Counted from the first letter of the stretch, positions 24,307 to 34,221 are shown. The stretch is 64,000 nucleotides of DNA from Pigmentiphaga sp. (GCA_023228945.1 JALOAI010000010.1:62001-126000); one strand, 5' to 3'. Notes: generated by a model not told the origin, from the letters alone. Numbers and translations are program-made.

Positions 24307-25056
24307 ATGTACAAACTCGTGCTCATGCGCCACGGCGAAAGCCAGTGGAATCTCGAAAACCGCTTCACCGGCTGGACCGACGTCGACCTCACCGATACCG
24401 GCCGCGAACAGGCGCGCCAGGCCGGGCAGTTGCTCAAGCGTGAGGGCTACGACTTCGATGTCGCCTACACGTCGCTGCTCAAGCGCGCCATCCGCACGCT
24501 CTGGATCGCGCTCGACGAGCTCGACCGCATGTACGTTCCGGTGCATCCCACCTGGCGCCTGAACGAACGCCACTACGGCGCCCTGCAAGGCCTCAACAAG
24601 GCCGAAACCGCCGCCAAGTATGGCGACGAACAGGTGCTGATCTGGCGCCGGGCCTACGCCATTGCGCCCAATCCGCTCGAACCTTCCGACGAACGCCATC
24701 CATCCCACGACCAGCGCTACGCGGCGCTGGATCCCAAGCTGCTCCCGGCCACCGAATGCCTGGCCGATACCGTCGAGCGCGTGGTGCCGTACTGGAACCA
24801 GACCATCGCGCCCGCCATCCGCTCGGGCCAGCGCGTGCTGATCTCGGCGCATGGCAACAGCCTGCGCGCGCTCATCCGCCACCTCGACCAGGTGTCGGAC
24901 GACGACATCGTCAATCTCAACATTCCCACCGGCCAGCCGCTGGTCTACGAACTCGACGCCGATCTCAAGCCCATCCGCCACTATTATCTCGGCAATGCCG
25001 ACGAAATCTCCGCCGCGATGGCGGCCGTGGCCGCCCAGGGCAAGGCGCAGGCCTGA
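24307..25056 (+). CDS. gpmA: 2,3-bisphosphoglycerate-dependent phosphoglycerate mutase
   Basis: A 249-residue glycolytic enzyme that interconverts 3- and 2-phosphoglycerate through a phosphohistidine. The active-site motif LVLMRHGESQWN is at residues 4-15, and the second histidine lies in SAHGNSLRALIRHLD. I chose ATG 24307, as the frame upstream (TTG at 24289) adds six residues not present in the family. It is divergent from the rhodanese gene and is followed after 25 bp by the EnvC-like gene, a pairing often seen in betaproteobacteria. Confidence 0.95.
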   Translation: MYKLVLMRHGESQWNLENRFTGWTDVDLTDTGREQARQAGQLLKREGYDFDVAYTSLLKRAIRTLWIALDELDRMYVPVHPTWRLNERHYGALQGLNKAETAAKYGDEQVLIWRRAYAIAPNPLEPSDERHPSHDQRYAALDPKLLPATECLADTVERVVPYWNQTIAPAIRSGQRVLISAHGNSLRALIRHLDQVSDDDIVNLNIPTGQPLVYELDADLKPIRHYYLGNADEISAAMAAVAAQGKAQA

Positions 25057-25081
25057 ACCCGTTGCCGCGGCTGCGAGGCCA

Positions 25082-26602
25082 ATGAGCCGTCCATCCAGTG
25101 TCGCCTCGAAGAGGCTTCTTCGCGGGCTGGCGGCGCTGCTGGCCGCCGCGGCCCTGGGCCTGGCATCGGCGCAGCCCCAGGCATCGTTGTCCGAGCGCGA
25201 ACAGGCCACGGCCGAGCGCGCCGAGCTGCAACGGCAGATCCGCGACATCGAGAAAAGCATCCGGGCTTCCGAACAGCAGCGCGCCGCGGCGGCCGATGCG
25301 CTGCGGCAGTCCGAGCAGGCGATCTCCGAGGCCACCCGCCGCCTGGCGGAGCTGGAAACCGAAGGGAAACAGCTGGAAGCCGAGCGCCTCGCGTTGGGCC
25401 AGCGGCGGGAGCGGCTCGATGCCGATCTGCGGCAGCGGCAATCCGAGCTGGCCGCACTCCTGCGCGAGCAATACCGGCAAGGCAGCGATTCGCCCTGGAG
25501 CGCGGTACTGTCGGGCGACGATCCGCACGACGCCAGCCGCCGGCTATCCTATCTGGGATATCTAGCGCGGGCGCGCGCCGAGGTGGTTCAGGCGATTGCG
25601 CGCGAGCAGGCCGAACTGGCCGAGGTCGTCAAGGCCCTGGCCGCGCGCCAGGCCGACTGGGAGCGCGTGCAGGCCGAGCAAACGGCGCAGCGCGACGAGC
25701 GCGTGCGCCAGCAAGCCGAGCGGCAACAGGTGCTCGCGCGCATCGGCGACCAGCTCGCGGTGCAACGCACCCAGGCCGATCGCCTCAAGAGCGATGCCGA
25801 GCGGCTGTCCGACCTGATTACCGATATCAACCGGGCGCTGGCGCAACAAGCCGCCGAACGCGCACGGCGCGAGGCCGAACGGCGTGCCCAGGCCGAAGCG
25901 CAAGCCCGGGCCGAAGCGCAAGCCCGGCTCGAAGCCGAACGCCAGGCCGAGGCTCGCCGCGCCGCGGCCGAGCAGGAAGCCGCGGCGGCCGCGCGCGCGC
26001 TGGTTCCGGCGCCGGCCGACCCGCTCGGCCTGCGACCCGACGAAATGGCGCCGCCGCCGCCCGATCGCACCTCGCCGCCGCCCGGGGATGACGGTTCCGG
26101 GCCGGTCGCCACCCTGGTGCGCCGCGATGCCGGCGCCCGAACGCCGCCGGCCCCGGTAGCGCCGCCGGCCGCCGCTGCCGCGCCGGCGCGGGCCGCGGCC
26201 GACGATCGGCGCGGCTTGGCCGAACGCCGGGGCCGCTTGCCGCCGCCGGTGCGTGGCACGCTGGTTGCCCGCTTCGGCGAAGAGAACCCCGCGGGCGGCT
26301 CCTGGCGTGGCCTGTTCTACGCCGCCGCGGGCGGTACCCCGGTTCAGGCGGTGGCGCCCGGCACCGTCGTATTCTCGGGCTGGCTGCGCGGCTTCGGCAA
26401 TTTGCTCATCCTCGATCATGGCGACGACTATCTTTCCGTTTATGGCAGCAACGAAGCGATTCTCAAACAAGTCGGCGATGCGGTGGGAGGCGGCGAGGCG
26501 GTCGCAACCGCTGGCGCCACGGGTGGATTGGCCCAATCGGGCCTATACTTCGAAATTCGGCATCGTGGCAATCCCGTCGACCCGCTACCCTGGATCCGCT
26601 AA
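25082..26602 (+). CDS. EnvC-like factor: coiled coil with degenerate M23 (LytM) domain
   Basis: A 506-residue exported protein. A signal peptide (LLRGLAALLAAAALGLASA) precedes a long coiled coil (about residues 40-310, rich in Glu, Gln, Arg, Ala), a Pro/Ala-rich linker, and a C-terminal LytM domain (about 375-506). The LytM zinc ligands are not seen: the first His/Asp pair is replaced (RGLFYAAAGGTP) and the usual HxH reads YLSVYGSN. EnvC of Escherichia coli is similarly inactive and switches on cell-wall amidases at the division septum, so that is the likely role. It lies between gpmA and the S41 protease. Confidence 0.88.
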   Translation: MSRPSSVASKRLLRGLAALLAAAALGLASAQPQASLSEREQATAERAELQRQIRDIEKSIRASEQQRAAAADALRQSEQAISEATRRLAELETEGKQLEAERLALGQRRERLDADLRQRQSELAALLREQYRQGSDSPWSAVLSGDDPHDASRRLSYLGYLARARAEVVQAIAREQAELAEVVKALAARQADWERVQAEQTAQRDERVRQQAERQQVLARIGDQLAVQRTQADRLKSDAERLSDLITDINRALAQQAAERARREAERRAQAEAQARAEAQARLEAERQAEARRAAAEQEAAAAARALVPAPADPLGLRPDEMAPPPPDRTSPPPGDDGSGPVATLVRRDAGARTPPAPVAPPAAAAAPARAAADDRRGLAERRGRLPPPVRGTLVARFGEENPAGGSWRGLFYAAAGGTPVQAVAPGTVVFSGWLRGFGNLLILDHGDDYLSVYGSNEAILKQVGDAVGGGEAVATAGATGGLAQSGLYFEIRHRGNPVDPLPWIR

Positions 26603-26671
26603 CCCTCAAACCCGGGTTCCCAGGTCTGGCGGCGCATGCCGCGCTTCGGTGCCCGGTATCCGGGAGTCAAC

Positions 26672-28180
26672 ATGAGCAGTGCAAAAAAACGTAATTTCGG
26701 CCTGGTCGCCGGCGGCGTGATCGCCGGCGTGCTGATCAGTCTGGGCGTCACCGCCGTGGCACAGCGCCCCGGCCCGCTGCCGCTCGATGAACTCCGGCAG
26801 TTCTCCAGCGTTTTCGCCATCATCAAAAGCAATTACGTCGAAAGCGTCGACGATAAGCAATTGATCGATGGCGCCATCGCCGGCATGGTGTCCGACCTCG
26901 ATCCGCACTCGGCCTATCTCGACGCCGACGCTTTTCGCGAGATGCAAACCGCCACCCAGGGCGAGTTTGGCGGCCTCGGCATCGAGGTCGGCACGCGCGA
27001 TGGCTTCGTCAGCGTCATTGCGCCCATCGAAGATACGCCGGCGGCCCGCGCCGGCGTGCGCGCCGGCGATCTGATCGTCAAGATCGACGAGACCCCCACC
27101 CAGGGCATGAGCCTGGCCGACGCGGTCAAGCTGATGCGCGGCAAGCCCAATACGCCCATTGTCCTCACGCTGATGCGCGAGGGCGAGCCCAATCCGCAGG
27201 TGGTGCGGATCGTGCGCGACGTCATCAAGGTGCGTAGCGTGCGCAGCAGCGAGGTCGAGCCCGGCATCGTCTACGTGCGCATCTCGCAGTTCCAGGAAAA
27301 AACCGGCGAAGATCTCGCCCGCCATCTGCGCGAGCTGGGCCAGGGCGGCGCGCCGCGCGGGCTGGTGCTCGACCTGCGCAATGATCCCGGCGGGCTGCTC
27401 AACAGCGCCATCGGTGTATCGGGCGCGTTCCTGCCCCGAGACGCGCTGGTGGTTTCCACCAAGGGCCGCACCCCGGATTCCAACCAGGAGTACCGGGCCA
27501 TTCCCGCCGATTATCTGCGCGGTGGCCCGGATTACCTGGTCAACCTGCCGGAATGGGTCAAGACCGTACCCATGGTGGTGCTGGTCAATGGCGGCTCGGC
27601 GTCGGCCTCCGAAATCGTGGCGGGCGCCCTGCAAGACCACGACCGGGCCCAGGTGCTGGGCACGCCAACCTTCGGCAAAGGGTCGGTACAGGTCATCCTG
27701 CCGATCAGCCGCGAAACCGCGATCAAGCTCACCACCTCGCGCTACTACACTCCCGAGGGCAATTCGATCCAGGCCACCGGCATCATGCCCGACTACAACG
27801 TGACCGAAACGCCGGACGGCGATCTGTTCCAGCGGCCGCGCGAGGCCGATCTGATGCGTCACCTGAGCAACGACCAGGATCGCCGCGAGCTGCGTTCCGA
27901 GATCCGCGTTCCCACGCCGGCCGAACTCGAGGCCATGCGCAAGCCCATCGAATTCGGCGGGCCCGACGACCATCAGTTGCGCCAGGCCATCAATTTGCTC
28001 GAAGGCCGTCCGGTGCAGGAGTCCACGCAAGTGGCCAAGGCCCCGGCCGCCGATCCCGACGCCGTGCCCGAAATCACGGGAACGGGCGGTGCCGCCGAGC
28101 CGACCGCGCCCGCCGGCATTCGCATGAAAATCCAGCCGCTGGACGAAGCTCCCAAGGTTCCCCAGCCGCCGCAGCCGTGA
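26672..28180 (+). CDS. C-terminal processing peptidase (S41, CtpA family)
   Basis: A 502-residue protease with an N-terminal membrane/signal segment (FGLVAGGVIAGVLISLGVTAVA), a PDZ domain (about residues 95-175, GGLGIEVGTRDG and ARAGVRAGDLIVKID), and the S41 catalytic domain with the serine in GGSASASEIVAGAL and lysine in TFGKGSVQ. It cuts C-terminal ends of periplasmic proteins and often regulates peptidoglycan hydrolases, which fits the EnvC-like gene before it. A C-terminal extension of about 70 residues is rich in Pro and Ala. The ATG at 26672 is preceded by CGGGAGTC. Its stop overlaps the GTG start of the next gene. Confidence 0.92.
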   Translation: MSSAKKRNFGLVAGGVIAGVLISLGVTAVAQRPGPLPLDELRQFSSVFAIIKSNYVESVDDKQLIDGAIAGMVSDLDPHSAYLDADAFREMQTATQGEFGGLGIEVGTRDGFVSVIAPIEDTPAARAGVRAGDLIVKIDETPTQGMSLADAVKLMRGKPNTPIVLTLMREGEPNPQVVRIVRDVIKVRSVRSSEVEPGIVYVRISQFQEKTGEDLARHLRELGQGGAPRGLVLDLRNDPGGLLNSAIGVSGAFLPRDALVVSTKGRTPDSNQEYRAIPADYLRGGPDYLVNLPEWVKTVPMVVLVNGGSASASEIVAGALQDHDRAQVLGTPTFGKGSVQVILPISRETAIKLTTSRYYTPEGNSIQATGIMPDYNVTETPDGDLFQRPREADLMRHLSNDQDRRELRSEIRVPTPAELEAMRKPIEFGGPDDHQLRQAINLLEGRPVQESTQVAKAPAADPDAVPEITGTGGAAEPTAPAGIRMKIQPLDEAPKVPQPPQP

Positions 28181-29013
28181 ACGACCAGCAGCTGCTGCGC
28201 TATGCGCGCCACTTGCTGCTCGACGAGATCGGGATCGAGGGCCAGGAGCGCATCCTGGCCGGCAATGCCCTGATCGTCGGCGCCGGCGGCCTGGGCTCGC
28301 CGGCGGCCATGTTCCTGGCCGCCGCCGGCATCGGCCGGCTGCGCGTCATCGACGACGATGTCGTCGATCTCACCAATCTCCAGCGCCAGATCGCGCACAC
28401 CACGGCCCGGGTGGGGCAGCCCAAGGTGGATTCCCTGGGCCAGGCGGTGGCGGCACTCAATCCGGAAGTGGTCTTCGAAGGCACCAGGGTGCGGATGGGC
28501 GGGACCGACGCCGATGCTCTCTTGCGCCGCTGGGTGGCGGAAGCCGACGTGGTCCTCGATTGCACCGACAACTTCGCCACCCGGCACTGCCTCAATCGGT
28601 GGTGCGTGGCCGCCGGACGGCCGCTGGTGTCGGGAGCGGCGATCCGCTTCGAGGGGCAGCTCGCGGTCTACGACACGCGTGAGGCCGACTCGCCTTGCTA
28701 TGCCTGCCTGTTTCCGGAGGCCGCCGAGGACATCGCCCCGGTAAGCTGCGCCACCATGGGCGTGTTCTCGCCGCTGGTGGGCGTCGTCGGCAGCGCGCAG
28801 GCCGCCGAAGCCTTGAAATTACTCACGGGGGCCGGCACCACCTTGCGCGGCCGCCTGCTGCGGATGGATTTGTTGCACGCCGAATGGCGCCCGGTGCGCG
28901 TGCGCCGCGATCCGGAATGCCCGGTATGCGCGCAGCGCCCCTCTGGTACGGAGCCCGCGTCTGTGGTCGCAGCGGCCGCCCCGCCGCCCGGGAGCGCCCG
29001 CAACGCCGCGTGA
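28177..29013 (+). CDS. MoeB/ThiF-family E1-like adenylyltransferase
   Basis: A 278-residue enzyme that adenylates the C-terminus of a ubiquitin-like sulfur carrier (MoaD or ThiS). It has the ATP-binding loop GAGGLGSPAAM, the RQIAHT segment, and two CxxC pairs for zinc (CYAC and CPVC). It starts with GTG, overlapping the TGA of the protease gene by four bases (GTGA). No moaD, thiS or thiG gene is near, so whether it serves molybdopterin or thiamine cannot be decided; MoeB is the default since the protein lacks a rhodanese domain. The last 25 residues are Ala/Pro-rich and not part of the fold. Confidence 0.9.
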   Translation: MNDQQLLRYARHLLLDEIGIEGQERILAGNALIVGAGGLGSPAAMFLAAAGIGRLRVIDDDVVDLTNLQRQIAHTTARVGQPKVDSLGQAVAALNPEVVFEGTRVRMGGTDADALLRRWVAEADVVLDCTDNFATRHCLNRWCVAAGRPLVSGAAIRFEGQLAVYDTREADSPCYACLFPEAAEDIAPVSCATMGVFSPLVGVVGSAQAAEALKLLTGAGTTLRGRLLRMDLLHAEWRPVRVRRDPECPVCAQRPSGTEPASVVAAAAPPPGSARNAA

Positions 29014-29076
29014 GCCGGGTCTGGCGATTCCAGGCGGGGCGCGCCGGCGCCCGCGTGCGTGGTTGGAGGCTGGAGA

Positions 29077-30000
29077 TCAGTCGCTGGTGATCATGGTGCC
29101 CACGCCTTGATCCGTGAGGATTTCGAGCAGCAGGCAGTGCGGTACGCGGCCATCGACGATATGCACCGTCTTGACGCCCTGGCGGGCCGCGGCCAGCGCC
29201 GACGAGATCTTGGGCAGCATGCCGCCGGAGATCGTACCGTCGGCAAACAGCTCGTCGATGCGGGTGGAGGTCAGGCCGGTCAGCAATTGGCCGTTTTTAT
29301 CCAGCACGCCGGGCGTGTTGGTCATCATGATCAGTTTTTCGGCATGCAGCACCTCGGCGATCTTGCCGGCCACCACGTCGGCATTGATGTTGTAGGCCAT
29401 GCCGTCGTCTTCGCCCACGCCGATGGGCGAGATCACGGGGATGAACTGGTCGTCTTGCAGCGCTTTGACCACCGAAGGATCGATGTGCTTGATGTCGCCC
29501 ACGAAGCCGAGGTCGATGAACTGGCCCGGGTGTTCGCGATCGGGCATCAACATCTTGCGCGCGGTGATCAGCGCGCCGTCTTTGCCGGTAAGCCCCACCG
29601 CCTTGCCACCGTAGCTGTTGATCATCGTGACGATATCTTGTTGCACCTGGCCGCCCAGCACCCATTCGACCACTTCCATCGTGTCGGCGTCGGTCACGCG
29701 CATGCCCTGGATGAACGTGCCCTGCTTGCCCAGCCGCTTCAGGGCGTTGTCGATCTGCGGCCCGCCGCCATGCACGACCACCGGATTGATGCCCACGAGC
29801 TTGAGCATGACGACATCGTGGGCGAAGCTGCGCTGCAGGCTTTCATCGGTCATGGCGTTGCCGCCGTACTTGACCACCAGCGTTTTGCCATGGAAGCGGC
29901 GGATATAGGGCAGGGCTTCGGCCAGCACGCCGGCCTTGAGCGCGGGCGTGAGCGTGACGGGAACAACGGGCGTTGGGGTGCCGGAGGCGGATTCGGACAT
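29077..30000 (-). CDS. argB: Acetylglutamate kinase
   Basis: A 307-residue enzyme that phosphorylates N-acetyl-L-glutamate in arginine synthesis. It carries the nucleotide-binding motif VVKYGGNAM, VVHGGGPQI, the substrate-binding NINADVVAGKIAEVL and GGMLPKISSALAAA. The true start is the ATG at 30000 (MSESASGTP); the frame stays open far upstream over the neighbouring gene, but that extension is antisense to a real gene. It is convergent to the MoeB/ThiF gene and divergent from the phosphomannomutase gene. Confidence 0.95.
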   Translation of the reverse strand: MSESASGTPTPVVPVTLTPALKAGVLAEALPYIRRFHGKTLVVKYGGNAMTDESLQRSFAHDVVMLKLVGINPVVVHGGGPQIDNALKRLGKQGTFIQGMRVTDADTMEVVEWVLGGQVQQDIVTMINSYGGKAVGLTGKDGALITARKMLMPDREHPGQFIDLGFVGDIKHIDPSVVKALQDDQFIPVISPIGVGEDDGMAYNINADVVAGKIAEVLHAEKLIMMTNTPGVLDKNGQLLTGLTSTRIDELFADGTISGGMLPKISSALAAARQGVKTVHIVDGRVPHCLLLEILTDQGVGTMITSD

Positions 30001-30183
30001 GATCGGAGGCTCTCGCTGAAGGAACGCAGCAACGATGTGCGTGGGGGCGATTGTAACGGCCGCATCCCGCGGCGCAGTCGCCCCGGCGGCGCGATGCGCG
30101 ATAATGGCGCACCTGATCTGGCCAGGAGCGGCCGCGCCAGCGGCCGCCCGGCCCAACGTGTGCTCCCGTCCCGAGGTGATTCC

Positions 30184-31584
30184 GTGAGTTCCGACGCAGT
30201 TCAATCGCAATCCTGGCCGGCTTCGGCCTTCAAGGCCTACGACATCCGCGGGACCGTGCCCGACGTCCTCAACGAACCCTTCGCGCGGGCGCTCGGCCGG
30301 GCCCTGGCGGCGCGGGCACTGGCGGCCGGCGTGCCGGCGGTGGTGGTGGGGCGCGACGGCCGGCACTCCGGCCCCATGCTCGCCGATGCCTTGCAGGCCG
30401 GTTTGCTCGAGGGCGGGGTGGATGTTCTGGATATCGGCCAGGTGCCGACGCCGCTGGTGTATTTCGCGGCGCATCACGAGTCCACGGGATCCGGCGTGGC
30501 CATCACCGGCAGCCACAACCCGCCCCGTTACAATGGTTTCAAGATGATGATGGCCGGCGATACGCTGTATGGCGAAGCCATCACGGCCCTGGCCACCGAA
30601 ATGAACCGGCCGCTGCCCGAGGGCGTCGCGCCGGGCCGGCGCCGGGCCACGGATCTGGTGCCCACCTACATCGAGCGCATCGTGTCCGACGTCAAGCTGG
30701 CGCGGCCCATGCGGATTGCGATCGATTGCGGCAATGGCGTGGCCGGCGCCGTGGCGCCAGCGCTGTACCGGGCCTTGGGCTGCGAAGTGATCGAGCTGTT
30801 TTGCGAGGTGGATGGCGATTTTCCCAACCACCACCCCGACCCCGCCGACCCGCATAATCTGCAAGACCTGATCCGCGCAGTGGCCGAACACGATTGCGAG
30901 CTCGGCCTGGCCTTCGATGGCGACGGCGACCGTCTTGGCGTGGTCACGCGTTCGGGCCAAATTATCTGGCCCGATCGCCAACTCATGCTGTTCGCACGGG
31001 ATGTCTTGTCGCGCAACCCGGGCGCTGCCATCATTTTCGACGTGAAATGCAGCCGCTACGTGGCGCAGGAGATTCTCAAAGCCGGTGGCGAACCACTGAT
31101 GTGGCGTACCGGCCATTCGCTGATCAAGGCCAAGCTCAAAGAAACCGGCGCACCGCTGGCCGGCGAGATGAGCGGCCACACCTTCTTCAAAGAGCGCTGG
31201 TTCGGCTTCGACGATGGTCTTTATAGCGGCGCCCGCCTGCTCGAGATCCTGGCGCGCGAGCCCGACCCTTCCGCCGTGCTGGAAGCCCTGCCGCAGGCGG
31301 TGTCCACCCCCGAGCTCAAGCTCGACACCGCCGAGGGCGCGCAGTTCGAGCTGGTGCGGCAGTTGCAGGAGCGCGGCGACTTCGCCGGCGCCGATCGCGT
31401 GATCACGATCGACGGCGTGCGCGCCGAGTTTGCCGATGGTTTCGGCCTGGCGCGGCCTTCCAACACCACCCCGGTGGTGGTGCTACGATTCGAAGCCGAC
31501 GACGAAGCCGCGCTGGCCCGCATTCAGGCGGTGTTCCGCGAACAACTGCTCCGGTTCGCGCCCGGCGCCAGCCTGCCGTTCTGA
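30184..31584 (+). CDS. Phosphomannomutase/phosphoglucomutase
   Basis: A 466-residue member of the alpha-D-phosphohexomutase family. The domains show FKAYDIRGTVP at the start, the phosphoserine loop TGSHNPPRYNG, the metal-binding loop DGDGDRLGV, the sugar-specificity loop GEMSGH and the C-terminal phosphate-binding RPSNTTP. The GEMSGH loop is typical of enzymes accepting both mannose and glucose phosphates (AlgC-like). It starts with GTG, preceded by GAGGTG. It leads the run pgi-waaC-waaA, so it probably supplies sugar phosphates to LPS and nucleotide sugars. Confidence 0.92.
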   Translation: MSSDAVQSQSWPASAFKAYDIRGTVPDVLNEPFARALGRALAARALAAGVPAVVVGRDGRHSGPMLADALQAGLLEGGVDVLDIGQVPTPLVYFAAHHESTGSGVAITGSHNPPRYNGFKMMMAGDTLYGEAITALATEMNRPLPEGVAPGRRRATDLVPTYIERIVSDVKLARPMRIAIDCGNGVAGAVAPALYRALGCEVIELFCEVDGDFPNHHPDPADPHNLQDLIRAVAEHDCELGLAFDGDGDRLGVVTRSGQIIWPDRQLMLFARDVLSRNPGAAIIFDVKCSRYVAQEILKAGGEPLMWRTGHSLIKAKLKETGAPLAGEMSGHTFFKERWFGFDDGLYSGARLLEILAREPDPSAVLEALPQAVSTPELKLDTAEGAQFELVRQLQERGDFAGADRVITIDGVRAEFADGFGLARPSNTTPVVVLRFEADDEAALARIQAVFREQLLRFAPGASLPF

Positions 31585-31611
31585 TCCAACGCCCAAGCCA
31601 CCAGAGGGACC

Positions 31612-33183
31612 ATGCCCGATATCCGTTCATTGCCTCATGCCCTGGATTGGGCAACCGACGCCACCTGGCTCGGTTTCGTCGACGCCGCGCGCGGCGCCCA
31701 GAGCCATGCCGAGTCGCTGCGCATCCTCGACGCGGCGGGCCTCAAGGTCGATGTCAGCGCGCAGCGACAGTCGGCGGCGCTCGATCAGGCGGCCGCCGTA
31801 CTGCTCGAACAGCGCGGCCTGAGGGCGGCGCGCGAGGCGCTGTTCGCGGGCGAGCCAGTCAACTCCAGCGAACGACGCGCCGCCTGGCATACCGTCCTGC
31901 GCGATGCGGCGCCCCCGGCCGAAGTGGCGGTGGAACGCGAGCGGGTCCGGGCATTCGTCCAGAACGCCGACACCGAACGACGCTGGCGCAACATCGTCCA
32001 CATCGGCATCGGCGGCAGCGATTGGGGGCCGCGCCTAGCGGTGGCGGCATTCGGCTATACCGGGCGCTGGCGCAATATCCGTTTCGTGTCCAATATCGAT
32101 GGCCATGCCATCGAGGGCGGCCTGGCGGGCCTGGATCCCGCCGACACCCTGATCGTGGTGTCGTCCAAATCGTTCACCACCACCGAGACCCTGTTCAACG
32201 CCGAGCGCGCGCTGGCCTGGCTGCGGTCGGCCGAACTGCGCGATCCCTGGAGCCATGTGGTGGCCATCACCGCCAACCCGCAACGCGCCCTGGATTGGGG
32301 CGTGCCGCGCTCCCAGGTGTTCCGCTTCTGGGACTGGGTAGGCGGACGGTATTCGCTGTGGTCGTCGATCGGCCTGCCGGTGGCCCTCTCCGTGGGCTCC
32401 GAGGTGCTGGCCGGCATGTGGGCCGGGGCCACCGAGATGGACCGCCACTTCCTGCAGGCGCCGCTCGAGCGCAACGCGCCGGTGCAACTGGCGCTGTCCA
32501 GCGTGATCAACCGCAGCGTGCTGGGCTATGGTTCGCGCGCCGTGGTGCCTTACGACACGCGGCTGTTTTATCTCGTGCCCTATCTGCAGCAGCTCGAGAT
32601 GGAGTCGCTGGGCAAGTCGGTGGACATGCGCGGCGAGCCGGTGGGCCTGCCCACCGGGCCCGTGGTATGGGGCATGCCGGGCACCGACGCCCAGCATACT
32701 TTCTTTCAGTGGCTGCATCAGAGCAGCGAGGGCGCCCCGGTGGACTTCATCGTTTGCCGCCAGGCCGATCACCGCTGGCCGGAACACCACCGGCTGTTGC
32801 TGGCCAATTGCCTGGCGCAGCGTGCCGCGCTGCTGCGCGGCAAATCCGCGCCCGAGGCCGCGGCGGAGGTCGACGAGCCGGAGCTGGCGCCGCATCGCGC
32901 CACCCAGGGCGGAAGGCCGTCCACCCTGATCGTCCTGCCGCGCCTCACACCCCACGCGTTGGGCGCGCTGCTGGCGCTCTACGAGCACAAGGTGTTCGTC
33001 GAAAGCGTGATCTGGGGCATCAATCCCTTCGACCAATGGGGCGTGGAGTACGGCAAAACCATGGCCAACGGCGTGGCCGCCGAACTGCTGGGCGAACGTT
33101 CCGCGCTGGCCGAGGGACACGATCCTTCCACGAGCTACTGGATCGACCTGCTCGGCCGGGGCCAGCGGAGCCAGCGCGAATGA
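31612..33183 (+). CDS. pgi: Glucose-6-phosphate isomerase
   Basis: A 523-residue enzyme that interconverts glucose 6-phosphate and fructose 6-phosphate. Family marks include IGIGGSDWGPRLA, SSKSFTTTETL, WDWVGGRYSLWSSIGL and the C-terminal FDQWGVEYGK with the catalytic lysine. It follows the phosphohexomutase gene by 27 bp, with AGAGGGACC just before its ATG, and waaC follows, so the genes connect central hexose phosphates with LPS core building. Confidence 0.95.
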   Translation: MPDIRSLPHALDWATDATWLGFVDAARGAQSHAESLRILDAAGLKVDVSAQRQSAALDQAAAVLLEQRGLRAAREALFAGEPVNSSERRAAWHTVLRDAAPPAEVAVERERVRAFVQNADTERRWRNIVHIGIGGSDWGPRLAVAAFGYTGRWRNIRFVSNIDGHAIEGGLAGLDPADTLIVVSSKSFTTTETLFNAERALAWLRSAELRDPWSHVVAITANPQRALDWGVPRSQVFRFWDWVGGRYSLWSSIGLPVALSVGSEVLAGMWAGATEMDRHFLQAPLERNAPVQLALSSVINRSVLGYGSRAVVPYDTRLFYLVPYLQQLEMESLGKSVDMRGEPVGLPTGPVVWGMPGTDAQHTFFQWLHQSSEGAPVDFIVCRQADHRWPEHHRLLLANCLAQRAALLRGKSAPEAAAEVDEPELAPHRATQGGRPSTLIVLPRLTPHALGALLALYEHKVFVESVIWGINPFDQWGVEYGKTMANGVAAELLGERSALAEGHDPSTSYWIDLLGRGQRSQRE

Positions 33184-33211
33184 ACGGGCGCCCAAGCGCG
33201 GGCCTGACCGC

Positions 33212-34207
33212 ATGAGACTGCTGATCGTGCGCACGTCGTCGATGGGCGACCTGATTCATACGCTGCCGGCGGTCTCCGACGTCGCCGCGCGTTTTCCGCA
33301 GGCCCGCATCGATTGGGTAGCGGAAGACAGTTTTGCCGAGATCCCCACCTGGCACCCCGCGGTGGGGCGGGTGATACCGGTGGCCTTGCGCCGTTGGCGC
33401 CACGCCTGGTGGCAGCCGGCCACGCTGCGGGCTTTCGGCGCCTACCGCCGCGACCTGCGGCAAAGCCGCTACGATGCGGTGGTCGATCTGCAGGGGTTGA
33501 TCAAGTCCGCCGCGCTGGTGGCCGCCGCGGCCCGTGGGCCGGTGCATGGCCTCGATCGCCATTCGGCGCGCGAACCCCTGGCCGCGCTGTGGTACCGGCA
33601 TCGGCACGCGGTGGCGCGCATGCAGCCCGCCGTGCTGCGCTATCGCAGCCTGATGGGCCTGGCCTTGGGCTATATGCCCGATGGCGAGCCCGACTTCGCC
33701 CTGGGCCATCTCTTGACGCCACCCGCCAGCGTGGTGCTCGACGACGGCAGCCAGTGGCCCGGCCCCGGGGACGACGCCCCTTGGGCGGCGATCATGCCCT
33801 CGGCCAGCCGCGATCGCAAGCTTTGGCCCGAAGCCGATTGGCAGGCGGTGCTGCGGCATTTGCTGGCCGCCGGCGTGCAGCCGCTGTTGTTGGCCGGCAA
33901 TGCCGCGGAGCGCGAGCGCGCCGAGCGCCTATGCGCGGCGGTGGCCGGTGCGCGCCTGTTGCCGCGCTTATCGCTGCGGCATACGGCGCGGATTCTGGGC
34001 CGTATGCGCCTGATGGTGGGCCTGGACAGCGGCCTGACGCATCTGGCGGCCGCCCTCGGGAGGCCGACGGTGGGGATTTATTGTGCCACGCCGGTCGTGC
34101 GCACGCCCATCGCGGGGCCGGGACATTGCGTGAGCCTGGGTGATCGCGGCCAACCCCCAACGCTGGCGGCCGTGCTGGATGCGGTGGATGCCGCTTTGGC
34201 CGCTTAG
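33212..34207 (+). CDS. waaC: LPS heptosyltransferase I
   Basis: A 331-residue GT9-family transferase that adds the first L-glycero-D-manno-heptose to Kdo2-lipid A on the inner face of the inner membrane. It starts MRLLIVRTSSMGDLIHTLPA, the acceptor-binding region conserved in WaaC, and has the nucleotide-sugar region GLDSGLTHLAAALGRPTVGIY. It follows pgi by 28 bp and precedes waaA by 14 bp, so the Kdo and heptose steps are encoded together. Confidence 0.93.
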   Translation: MRLLIVRTSSMGDLIHTLPAVSDVAARFPQARIDWVAEDSFAEIPTWHPAVGRVIPVALRRWRHAWWQPATLRAFGAYRRDLRQSRYDAVVDLQGLIKSAALVAAAARGPVHGLDRHSAREPLAALWYRHRHAVARMQPAVLRYRSLMGLALGYMPDGEPDFALGHLLTPPASVVLDDGSQWPGPGDDAPWAAIMPSASRDRKLWPEADWQAVLRHLLAAGVQPLLLAGNAAERERAERLCAAVAGARLLPRLSLRHTARILGRMRLMVGLDSGLTHLAAALGRPTVGIYCATPVVRTPIAGPGHCVSLGDRGQPPTLAAVLDAVDAALAA

Positions 34208-34221
34208 GCTGGTTGGCGATC

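Noticed and set aside
30001..31179. Upstream extension of argB
   Set aside because: The frame is open, but the extra residues are antisense to the phosphohexomutase gene and are not part of the acetylglutamate kinase family.
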